From Candidatus Kaiserbacteria bacterium (GTDB taxonomy: Bacteria; Patescibacteriota; Minisyncoccia; Phycocordibacterales; UBA918): 32,322 bases of DNA. Below the pieces are notes generated by a model. That model saw only the letters and a list, made by a program, of their open reading frames with translations. It was not told the DNA's origin and did no database searches. Made by a program: the position numbers and the translations under genes. Within the stretch, counting starts at the first letter, position 1; every line of letters begins with the position of its first letter. The stretch is taken from assembly GCA_024653575.1 (NCBI GenBank), contig JANLIJ010000003.1:1-32322 (forward strand), written 5' to 3'. Positions 1-5,515 of the stretch are shown piece after piece.

Positions 1-6
1 ATAATA

Positions 7-40
7 TTAAACCCGCTACATATAATTGTAGCGGGTTTAA
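7..40 (-). terminator. Perfect 14-bp inverted repeat, probable terminator
   Basis: Arms at 7-20 and 27-40 are perfectly complementary (core AACCCGCTACA) around the 6-nt loop TATAAT. It lies 35 bp past the stop of the minus-strand gene ending at 76, so it most likely ends that transcript. The following minus-strand sequence is A/T-rich but lacks a pure T run. It may also serve a plus-strand gene outside the window. Confidence 0.65.
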
Positions 41-75
41 TAGATTTTGCCAGAATGTGTGTGGCGCTTTGTTTA

Positions 76-1179
76 TTAGAAACCGAAGGTCCAGGTTGTT
101 CCGCGGACGGGGAGTTTGCTCTTGAGCTCTGCGGATGCATCGACTCCAGTGATGTCAATTTTGAGTTGTTTTCCTAGGTCAGTGGCTACCGTGCTCGCAA
201 GTATCGCCCTAATGGTGAAGAGGCGCATTTGCCCCGCGACTATAGGTACCTCAATCGGCACAAAAGCGGTACCGTTTTTGAATAGAGAAGTGCCATTGTA
301 ATCGACTGAATTGTGGAAGAGTCCTGAGTCATCGGAAACCGTAAGTCCGACAATTGCGTCGGTTGATGCGGAACCGTTTTGCTTAATGGTGAAACCTCGT
401 AATGTCGCGCGGTCTTTTCCTATGTTAATGACTTGTAGATACGAAACAGGAATTGACGCCCCAGCGCGTGCTGTTCCACCGAGGAGGAGTGGTACAGGAA
501 CAACAGCAATTGTTCCTACCGTTTTTTCAGTCTTCTTGGCTGTCTTGCCAATAGTCAAAGTATCCTCAGTAATCATGCTCAGTACCTTGTCCTCCTCTGC
601 GAAGAGGACGATGTCATAAGTGCCATTCGGTAGCTTCTTATTGACTTTCACATCCCATTCACCTTTTTTTACCTTGATAGACTTGCTGACATAAAATGGT
701 TTGTCATTTCCTTCCTTGGATATTTGGATTTGTACAGCCTTAGTTCCTGATGCAGTACCAGAAATAGTTGGTTTTGTGGAAAGGGACTGAAGTGAAGAGT
801 CTTCAAACGTACCTGAAACGATGTGTACGGTGACGGAACATGTTGTCACTAAGCTCCCATTACTGAAATGGTATGAGTAGGTACTCGTCTTCTCCGGTTG
901 ATGGGTCTTGGTCCCAGAGGCGGTGATGGTGTCTCCATTTCCGCGTCGTGCTTTCGTTGCATCAGTGCTCTCCCAACTAATTTCTACCTCTTTTCCCTCT
1001 ACGAGAAAAATATCTGCTTTGCCACTGAAACTATGAGTCCCGGTGCTCGCTTCAGTTGTGAGTATGCAGGTTGGTTTTGCAGTTTTGGCATGTGTAAGGG
1101 CAGGTGCACTCACGAGAGAGAGTGCAAAAAGAATCATGCCTGCTCGCCCAAGTGATTGTATAAGGGTGTGAGAATTCAT
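76..1179 (-). CDS. Secreted Ig-like surface protein, family unknown
   Basis: The 367-residue product begins with a clear signal peptide (hydrophobic stretch about residues 12-28, ending near ALTHAKT), so it is exported. Residues 37-120 contain paired cysteines and a pattern like short bacterial Ig-like domains (WESTDAT, TSTYSYHF, TTCSVTV). A second beta-rich module with PTISGTASGTKAVQIQI follows at about 130-215. A C-terminal module at about 225-367 has YLQVINIGKDRATLRGFTIKQ and ends in TTWTFGF. No catalytic motif is visible. The gene is monocistronic, with a hairpin just past the stop. No good Shine-Dalgarno precedes the ATG; a TAAATA stretch lies a few bases upstream. I do not recognise a named family, and a surface or adhesin-like role is inferred only from export and the beta-sandwich look. 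Confidence 0.75.
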   Translation of the reverse strand: MNSHTLIQSLGRAGMILFALSLVSAPALTHAKTAKPTCILTTEASTGTHSFSGKADIFLVEGKEVEISWESTDATKARRGNGDTITASGTKTHQPEKTSTYSYHFSNGSLVTTCSVTVHIVSGTFEDSSLQSLSTKPTISGTASGTKAVQIQISKEGNDKPFYVSKSIKVKKGEWDVKVNKKLPNGTYDIVLFAEEDKVLSMITEDTLTIGKTAKKTEKTVGTIAVVPVPLLLGGTARAGASIPVSYLQVINIGKDRATLRGFTIKQNGSASTDAIVGLTVSDDSGLFHNSVDYNGTSLFKNGTAFVPIEVPIVAGQMRLFTIRAILASTVATDLGKQLKIDITGVDASAELKSKLPVRGTTWTFGF

Positions 1180-1240
1180 GAAAATATTTAGTCTTAACCA
1201 TCGAGTAATTATAGGCTTCTTTATTGAGTACTCCTAGAAT

Positions 1241-1276
1241 CTAAAAACCGAGCGTCCTTGGACGCCCGGATTTTAG
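1241..1276 (-). terminator. Rho-independent terminator
   Basis: Interrupted stem: GCGTCC (1252-1257) pairs with GGACGC (1260-1265), CCG with CGG, and CTAAAA (1241-1246) with TTTTAG (1271-1276). On the minus strand the hairpin ends in GGTTTTTAG. It lies 18 bp past the stop of the minus-strand gene ending at 1294. Confidence 0.8.
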
Positions 1277-1293
1277 ACTATCGGGCGAGTTGC

Positions 1294-1563
1294 CTAGTAG
1301 CCAGGGACACTGTCTCCCACAATAGTGAAGTCAGATGCACTGTTTAGGAGAAGAACTCCGCTGTTCATGTGTCGGTTTGGCGCAACACTGATTGCCGTTT
1401 GCCAATCATTTGCTGTTACCATTTTGACATCGCCCTGCGCATCTACGTACGCGTAGGTCGCTGCTCCTGCAAATGCCGGAACACTAACGAGAACGAGTGC
1501 CATAACGAGACCTGCTCCTACAATGAGTGCGGTGAGGTTTGATGTTACTGATGTGCTTTTCAT
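1294..1563 (-). CDS. Small secreted protein, unknown function
   Basis: The 89-residue product has an N-terminal hydrophobic segment (about residues 9-33, with VPAFAGAATYAYV resembling a signal-peptidase site). A mature part of about 55 residues includes YVDAQGDVKMVTANDWQTAI and ends DFTIVGDSVPGY. No family is recognised. The main clue is its promoter: upstream at 1624-1650 lies one of four sites with GTAA, 16 nt and ACGGC, shared with the adjacent ECF sigma gene. It is therefore probably a member of that sigma factor's regulon and may be an envelope-stress output. A terminator follows at 1241-1276, so it is a single-gene transcript. The promoter implies a 5' untranslated region of about 55 nt. 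Confidence 0.7.
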   Translation of the reverse strand: MKSTSVTSNLTALIVGAGLVMALVLVSVPAFAGAATYAYVDAQGDVKMVTANDWQTAISVAPNRHMNSGVLLLNSASDFTIVGDSVPGY

Positions 1564-1623
1564 AAAATTGTCGTTTATGGGCTAAGATTATCTAAGTAGT
1601 TAGTCTTCACCTCTACATACAGA

Positions 1624-1650
1624 GCCGTCACCACCACGTTTCCATTACAG
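1624..1650 (-). promoter_or_regulatory. Candidate ECF sigma promoter for the 89-aa gene
   Basis: On the minus strand CTGTAA (1650-1645), a spacer of exactly 16 nt, then ACGGC (1628-1624). The same arrangement occurs before the sigma gene (2283-2309), the GlsB-type gene (2453-2479, with TCGTAA) and the 255-aa gene (3944-3970). Assignment to the ECF factor at 1735-2274 is inferred from proximity and autoregulation. Confidence 0.6.
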
Positions 1651-1734
1651 TACATTCGATACGTTGTGTATTTCACTAGTATAGGGTTGGTATTTTAGCA
1701 ATCCTCGTAACGGGAATCATTACGGACATGTTCT

Positions 1735-2274
1735 TTATAGACGATATATATCTGGAGAGGTGCTGAGCATGTATAAGTCCTTCAATTTCTTCAGCCCACG
1801 GTGTGCCTGTACTGCGACCGTATTTCGCGTTTGTCCGGTAATGAGAGAAATTTCTTTCAGTGACAGGCCTTTTACATGCCGGAGACGCATAATCCTACGA
1901 TATGCAACAGGGAGTTTCTCAATCAGCTCCACGACGCGTTTACCGTCGAGTGTGTCAATGAGTCGTTTCGTCTCATCAATTGTGGGTTCGAATCCGTTCT
2001 TAATGAGTACGTCGAGTGAAGTGACCTTGCGTTTTCGGTATTCATCAACAACGAGTGCTTTGAGAATGTGAAAAAGGAAGGCTTCCATCACCTCAACCTT
2101 CCCACCGCGCACGAGATACGCCCACGTTTTAAGGAACGTATTTTGTACTAAGTCTTCTCGCAACGCATGATCGTCTGTCTTTCCTGTTGCGTAGCGGAGC
2201 AAGCCTTTTCTATGGTTTATGTATGCTGCTGACAAAACGACACGTTGTCGTCTCATCTGCGCTGGTGTAATCAT
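1735..2274 (-). CDS. ECF-type RNA polymerase sigma factor
   Basis: The 179-residue product has the two-domain layout of extracytoplasmic-function sigma factors. Region 2 is at about residues 20-80 (ALREDLVQNTFLKTWAYL, then FLFHILKALVVDEYRKRK). Region 4 is at about 115-170 (VVELIEKLPVAYRRIMRLRH, then GLSLKEISLITGQTRNTVAVQAHRGLK), whose helix-turn-helix reads the -35 element. Regions 1 and 3 are absent, as usual for the group. No anti-sigma gene is obvious next to it. The neighbours are a small secreted protein, a divergent GlsB-type membrane protein and an anchored protein, all carrying the same upstream motif as this gene. That points to an autoregulated envelope-stress regulon. The ATG at 2274 starts 8 nt after the candidate -10 element. 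Confidence 0.9.
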   Translation of the reverse strand: MITPAQMRRQRVVLSAAYINHRKGLLRYATGKTDDHALREDLVQNTFLKTWAYLVRGGKVEVMEAFLFHILKALVVDEYRKRKVTSLDVLIKNGFEPTIDETKRLIDTLDGKRVVELIEKLPVAYRRIMRLRHVKGLSLKEISLITGQTRNTVAVQAHRGLKKLKDLYMLSTSPDIYRL

Positions 2275-2282
2275 AGAGAATT

Positions 2283-2309
2283 GCCGTCCGTGACGGCTTT
2301 ATATTACAG
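2283..2309 (-). promoter_or_regulatory. Candidate autoregulated ECF promoter of the sigma gene
   Basis: Minus strand: CTGTAA (2309-2304), 16-nt spacer, ACGGC (2287-2283), then 8 nt to the ATG at 2274. Spacing and both elements match the sites at 1624-1650 and 3944-3970 exactly. Confidence 0.65.
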
Positions 2310-2369
2310 TTGCATTACCGCAACATTGCTAATGATTTGTTTTGAGCCGTAGAGTATGGCTTGGTGATT

Positions 2370-2418
2370 ACTGTACTATTACAGTTTTTGAGTGAGTTTT
2401 GTCCTAGTACAACTGTAC
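2370..2418. promoter_or_regulatory. Cluster of ACTGTA/TACAGT palindromes, possible operator
   Basis: ACTGTA (2370-2375) and TACAGT (2380-2385) form a perfect inverted repeat around CTAT. GTACA (2407-2411) and TGTAC (2414-2418) form a second one around AC. Another TACAGT lies at 2305-2310 in the sigma promoter. The cluster sits between the divergent sigma and GlsB-type genes. It may be an operator or further copies of the -35 element; function is inferred. Confidence 0.4.
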
Positions 2419-2452
2419 CACATTTTCTGGAGTGTTACGAGTGCATGTATTT

Positions 2453-2479
2453 TCGTAATCATTTTAGTGTACGAACGGC
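2453..2479 (+). promoter_or_regulatory. Candidate ECF promoter for the GlsB-type gene
   Basis: Plus strand: TCGTAA (2453-2458), exactly 16 nt, ACGGC (2475-2479). It is the only plus-strand copy of the GTAA-N16-ACGGC arrangement and faces the gene at 2541, giving a leader of about 55 nt. Confidence 0.55.
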
Positions 2480-2540
2480 AATGAAGGAGAGGAACATACA
2501 AAATGTTTATTACATAATCAAATTAAATATGGGAGTCATT

Positions 2541-2780
2541 ATGTGGATTGTATTCGGAGCACTCGTCGGATGGATTGCGTCCCTTGTTATGAACACCGAT
2601 GGTGAACAGGGAGCGTTACTCAATATCATTGTAGGTATCGTCGGTGCAGTTGTTGGTGGGTGGCTTATGAGTTTTATCGGTGAAACGGGTGTGACAGGAT
2701 TTAATCTCTATAGTTTTGCGGTAGCAATCGCAGGCGCAGTCGTACTCATCACCGTAATTAAATTTTTCCGACACGCATAA
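2541..2780 (+). CDS. GlsB/YeaQ/YmgE-family small membrane protein
   Basis: The 79-residue product is almost entirely hydrophobic, with three predicted membrane segments (about residues 2-18, 27-48 and 55-75) separated by short glycine-rich turns. The pattern WIVFGALVGWIASLVM, then GIVGAVVGGWLMSFIG, matches the transglycosylase-associated (GlsB/YeaQ/YmgE) family, general-stress inner-membrane proteins of unknown biochemistry. I chose the ATG at 2541 because GGGAG lies 5 nt before it. An in-frame ATG at 2529 would add MGVI, and one at 2481 overlaps the candidate promoter. Its ECF-like promoter at 2453-2479 links it to the divergent sigma gene. Family assignment is confident; the stress role is from the family. 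Confidence 0.85.
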   Translation: MWIVFGALVGWIASLVMNTDGEQGALLNIIVGIVGAVVGGWLMSFIGETGVTGFNLYSFAVAIAGAVVLITVIKFFRHA

Positions 2781-2833
2781 TCAATAGTGCAAAAGGAAAA
2801 GTGAAGTAGTGCTGTTCTTTAGTAATATAGGTT

Positions 2834-2891
2834 CTCGCGGGTGGGTATGACTTGCTCTGGCAAGTTATACGGTTACGGCACCCCTCGCGAG
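2834..2891 (+). other. Structured element of unknown function downstream of the GlsB-type gene
   Basis: Between 2781 and 3165 (385 bp) I see no convincing gene. This part can fold. GTATGACTTGC (2845-2855) pairs with GCAAGTTATAC (2860-2870) including one G-U, around TCTG. Outside it CTCGCG (2834-2839) pairs with CGCGAG (2886-2891) and GGTG (2840-2843) with CACC (2879-2882). It could be a 3' UTR structure or a small RNA. An open frame at 2852-3052 crosses it but looks non-coding. Confidence 0.4.
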
Positions 2892-3083
2892 GTAAATATT
2901 CATTCCGTGCTATGAAGTCAAAAAATAAACGCGCACTCGTCACTCCACATGTTGCCGTTCGGGTCTCTCCGTACGCAACTATCTCTGTCAAATCATTTAT
3001 GACTAAGGATCAGAAGGTGATGCTGAAGGCGCTGGGTACTTTGCTTCTATAAGCATGTCCACCCATCCTAGACTGCATCACCT

Positions 3084-3122
3084 ACAACGAAAAACGGACA
3101 TTCGATGTCCGTTTTTCGTTGT
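3084..3122. terminator. Long perfect hairpin, bidirectional terminator
   Basis: An 18-bp perfect stem (3084-3101 with 3105-3122) surrounds the loop TCG. The A/T-rich parts of the arms give T5 (3112-3116) on the plus strand and T5 on the minus strand. It lies between convergent genes, the GlsB-type gene (+) and the 255-aa gene (-). Confidence 0.65.
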
Positions 3123-3133
3123 CTTGTTGAAGA

Positions 3134-3162
3134 ATAATTAGGACATCGGATGTCCTAATTAT
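3134..3162 (-). terminator. Hairpin directly after the 255-aa gene
   Basis: ATAATTAGGACATC (3134-3147) is the reverse complement of 3149-3162; the innermost bases must stay unpaired. It ends 3 bp before the stop codon at 3166-3168, so it probably ends that transcript. Its GGACATC core is shared with the hairpin at 3084-3122. Confidence 0.6.
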
Positions 3163-3165
3163 GAA

Positions 3166-3933
3166 TTATTCAATAAATTGAAGGCGCGTAACTAGAGCGC
3201 CACTCTCGGTCATTTGTCCGTAAACGTGTACTTTTTTTGCCTCGACAAACTGGTCAGGAGCACATATTGCTGTGCTTGAGTCGACGGCTATACAGGAACT
3301 CTCTGATGAGAAGAGAAGTGGTACAACATGGCCGAGTTCGCCAGCCTCTTCAAAGATGAGGTGCCAATATTCAGAGTTATAAGGTGGTTGGATATTCTTG
3401 AGGAGGTATCCTTCTTTTTCAAAACTAAATTCTCGAGGAATATCGAACTCTCCTGAGGAACAGAGGATATCTCCAATGAACCAACCATCGTTGAGTCGCT
3501 TGAGTGTGAATACTGATTGAGCAGTCAACTCTTTCTCTTTTGCCATGACGAGCACGCGCACCTCACCCTCTTGTTCTGAGACAATTCTTCCGGTAACTCG
3601 CGCTGGTGTGGTGGTCTGGCACAGTACAGGGTCAATTTCCGTGTCTCCTTGTCCTTGGCTACTCACGATTCGAGTACGAAGTTCCTCACTCAGTATTTTA
3701 GCGGTTGCGAGCCCTGCGGTGTATGGATCTGTGCTCGTCGATTTCACGGCCTCGAGCCATGGGTTATAAAAGTCCAATACGATGTCGACTGGGTCATTGG
3801 CCGAGACCTCCTGGGTGTAGGTGATCGTGTTCGGTTGTTTTGTATCTGCTGAATATGAATAAAATAGCCAAACTATAAGCGCAATTGCGCCGAGAGCTAA
3901 AAAGCCAATTGCAATAATTTTTTTATGTATCAT
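3166..3933 (-). CDS. Membrane-anchored extracytoplasmic protein, unknown family
   Basis: The 255-residue product has one N-terminal membrane segment (about residues 5-26, IIAIGFLALGAIALIVWLFY) preceded by lysines, so the rest should lie outside. The soluble part has DPVDIVLDFYNPWLEAVKS at about 46-64, several cysteines (CQTT, LCSSGE, SSCIAVD, ICAPDQ) that could form disulfides, and a central beta-rich stretch (ARVTGRIVSEQEGEVRVLVM). No enzyme motif is visible. The upstream site at 3944-3970 has the ECF-type GTAA-N16-ACGGC arrangement only 10 nt before the ATG, placing this gene in the proposed sigma regulon and predicting a very short leader. A hairpin lies directly after the stop. Confidence 0.75.
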   Translation of the reverse strand: MIHKKIIAIGFLALGAIALIVWLFYSYSADTKQPNTITYTQEVSANDPVDIVLDFYNPWLEAVKSTSTDPYTAGLATAKILSEELRTRIVSSQGQGDTEIDPVLCQTTTPARVTGRIVSEQEGEVRVLVMAKEKELTAQSVFTLKRLNDGWFIGDILCSSGEFDIPREFSFEKEGYLLKNIQPPYNSEYWHLIFEEAGELGHVVPLLFSSESSCIAVDSSTAICAPDQFVEAKKVHVYGQMTESGALVTRLQFIE

Positions 3934-3943
3934 GTTGATTGAT

Positions 3944-3970
3944 GCCGTTTAGAGAAGGGTTTTGTTACAG
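3944..3970 (-). promoter_or_regulatory. Candidate ECF promoter for the 255-aa gene
   Basis: Minus strand: CTGTAA (3970-3965), 16 nt, ACGGC (3948-3944), then 10 nt to the ATG at 3933. The extended -35 stretch CTGTAACAAAAC recurs exactly at 10237-10226, before the gene starting at 10222, but without ACGGC at the right distance there. Confidence 0.65.
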
Positions 3971-4007
3971 GGAATGGCCGTATGGGAGGATGTTAGGACT
4001 TCTTTAA

Positions 4008-4505
4008 CTAATACTGACCTGATTCAATAAGGTCTTTTAAGAATTTTCTATCAAATTCTTGATGCTCCCCACCTAAATGCTGTTTGTATTCCAAAAGTAC
4101 TTTTGGATGCATCAGTGTGACTGGTACGCCCTCTATCTCTTTTCTCACATCAGGCCACTTTTGATAAATTTCTTTGTTTTTAAGCCACACACTTCCATCT
4201 GAACTTTTCATCAGAAGAGTATCAATGTCTGTCAAATCAATATCCTGACCGTTGTAAGCAAGGGACAGCGTAATGCAATCCCACTTTTCATCTAGGTAGT
4301 GTTTTGGTTCTACCACAACATATCCTTCTACCAATGGCATAAGCCTAGAAAAATTTTCGCCTGAAAAAGAAATGTCTATATCATTAATTTTTCTACCGGA
4401 ACCGTAAAGAAATGTTGCCATACCGCCACCAACCCGATACGGCATATTATTTTCATTCAGGATTCCAGCAATCCATTTAAGTGCATTGAGGGTATTATCG
4501 TTCAT
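4008..4505 (-). CDS. Nucleotidyltransferase-fold protein
   Basis: The 165-residue product resembles minimal nucleotidyltransferases of the antibiotic-nucleotidyltransferase/AbiEii-like superfamily. A glycine-rich motif GGG at residues 26-28 (PYRVGGGMATFLYGSGRK) is followed by DID at 42-44 (NDIDISF), and a later DID at 88-90 (GQDIDLTDID) could supply the third acidic residue. The C-terminal PKVLLEYKQHLGGEHQEFDRK is typical of small uncharacterised members that act on a tRNA, drug or protein. No partner HEPN or antitoxin gene is adjacent, so a toxin role is not supported. The start is fixed by TGATATACT 6 nt before the ATG. Fold moderately sure, substrate unknown. Confidence 0.65.
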   Translation of the reverse strand: MNDNTLNALKWIAGILNENNMPYRVGGGMATFLYGSGRKINDIDISFSGENFSRLMPLVEGYVVVEPKHYLDEKWDCITLSLAYNGQDIDLTDIDTLLMKSSDGSVWLKNKEIYQKWPDVRKEIEGVPVTLMHPKVLLEYKQHLGGEHQEFDRKFLKDLIESGQY

Positions 4506-4511
4506 GAATAA

Positions 4512-4520
4512 AGTATATCA
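4512..4520 (-). promoter_or_regulatory. Extended -10 promoter directly before the gene at 4505
   Basis: Minus strand TGATATACT (TG-N-TATACT) ends 6 nt before the ATG at 4505, so the transcript should start at or next to the start codon (leaderless). Confidence 0.6.
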
Positions 4521-4583
4521 AAAAGTTCTAAAGCTAAAAACTAATATCTAAAAACCTTTACAAAATAAGGCAAAGATGACGTG

Positions 4584-4654
4584 CTGCCGGACTTGGAATC
4601 GAACCAAGATACGCAGCTTCAAAGGCTGCTGTCCTACCTTTAGACGATCCGGCA
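4584..4654 (-). tRNA. tRNA-Gln (anticodon UUG)
   Basis: The 71-nt gene folds into a full cloverleaf: acceptor TGCCGGA with TCCGGCA, D stem GTCT with GGAC, anticodon stem GCAGC with GCTGC around CTTTGAA (anticodon TTG), variable loop GTAT, and T stem CTTGG with CCAAG around TTCGATT. U1-A72 and discriminator G73 are known tRNA-Gln identity features and confirm the assignment. CCA is not encoded (GCA follows), so it must be added after transcription. It begins 7 bp after the stop of the upstream minus-strand gene and may be co-transcribed with it. Confidence 0.95.
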
Positions 4655-4661
4655 ATTTTGC

Positions 4662-5354
4662 TCAGGGCTGAGCGCTGTCAATAATACCATATATCCAACC
4701 CTGAATTCGACGATTTAGCATCGTACTACGCTTAACCCTAATTGCAAGTAGTCCCTTGTAAGTATCTCCAGTGTTCTTCCGTTTCGTCTTTGGGTTGTGT
4801 CTTTTAATAACGTTGGAACCAAAGTTTTGTTCAGAGAGCCCTGTTGTCTGCATCCAGAATTTTTTAAAGTTAGAAATATCATTTTGCCTATTCTGATGAA
4901 TGTGGAGAATTAGTTGGATGTCAGTGTCTGGTACATATATACATTTTCTCAACCATTTCATGAAGAGGGTAATCATCTTTGGATCGGAATTTGCAAATTC
5001 GATAGGAACGCTCGGTCTATATACCTTCTCTTTAGTTCCTTCTGCCCAGTATAAGCCGATTCCAAGAATGAATAAGTCACGTGAGCTAAACGTGCCTAGT
5101 GTTTCTTTTGAGGATGCAAAGATACGTTGGGTCTCCGCAATGCGAGTACTTCTCCGTGCCTGCGCCCCCTTTAATTGGGAGGCTTGCTTCTTGGCTGTGA
5201 TGCGTTGTTTTTGTTTTGTCGAAAGATTAACAGAACGTAGCCACAATGAAAGCGTTGACTTTGAGACGGGAATAGTTGAAAGAATTTCAGCATACGTCTT
5301 TCCACTCTTGCGTAATACTATTGCTTGCTCGCGTTCTTGTGTTTTTGATATCAT
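4662..5354 (-). CDS. HTH protein with possible LAGLIDADG-like core
   Basis: The 230-residue product starts with a basic helix-turn-helix (about residues 5-45, YAEILSTIPVSKSTLSLWLR) and a lysine/arginine-rich linker. The C-terminal part (about 90-225) has DLFILGIGLYWAEGTKEK, then FANSDPKMITLFMKWLRK and IHQNRQNDISNFKKFW. The order G-Y-x-A-E-G followed by F-x-N-S-D resembles one repeat of LAGLIDADG homing endonucleases and related WhiA-type domains, though this is weak similarity judged by eye. The 3' end lies 7 bp from the tRNA-Gln gene. It could be a DNA-binding regulator or a remnant or variant of a homing endonuclease. The ends in TGA and the basic content suggest a nucleic-acid-binding cytoplasmic protein; function uncertain. 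Confidence 0.6.
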   Translation of the reverse strand: MISKTQEREQAIVLRKSGKTYAEILSTIPVSKSTLSLWLRSVNLSTKQKQRITAKKQASQLKGAQARRSTRIAETQRIFASSKETLGTFSSRDLFILGIGLYWAEGTKEKVYRPSVPIEFANSDPKMITLFMKWLRKCIYVPDTDIQLILHIHQNRQNDISNFKKFWMQTTGLSEQNFGSNVIKRHNPKTKRKNTGDTYKGLLAIRVKRSTMLNRRIQGWIYGIIDSAQP

Positions 5355-5475
5355 AGAACAATGAAGATACTGTATAGTATAAGTATACTACCTAATTATG
5401 AATTCACCGAAGTATGTGGGGAAAAAGCAAGAGTGGAAGCGGAGGATTTGACACATTTCTTGGAAAGTTTTGCGT

Positions 5476-5506
5476 TTGATGTCTGAACTCTCAGAGGAGG
5501 TATACT
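5476..5506 (+). promoter_or_regulatory. Promoter before the S74 surface-protein gene
   Basis: TTGATG (5476-5481), a 19-nt gap, and TATACT (5501-5506), which ends 9 nt before the ATG at 5516. AGAGGAGG at 5493-5500 looks like a Shine-Dalgarno but is 15 nt from that ATG and is better placed for a 6-codon frame starting at 5509. Confidence 0.5.
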
Positions 5507-5515
5507 ATATGCCAT

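Noticed and set aside
2852-3052. 66-codon open frame on the plus strand
   Set aside because: It crosses a strongly foldable element, has no promoter or ribosome site, and its product shows no domain or membrane segment.
4008-4505. Toxin-antitoxin pair
   Set aside because: The nucleotidyltransferase-fold gene stands alone, with no adjacent HEPN or antitoxin gene.
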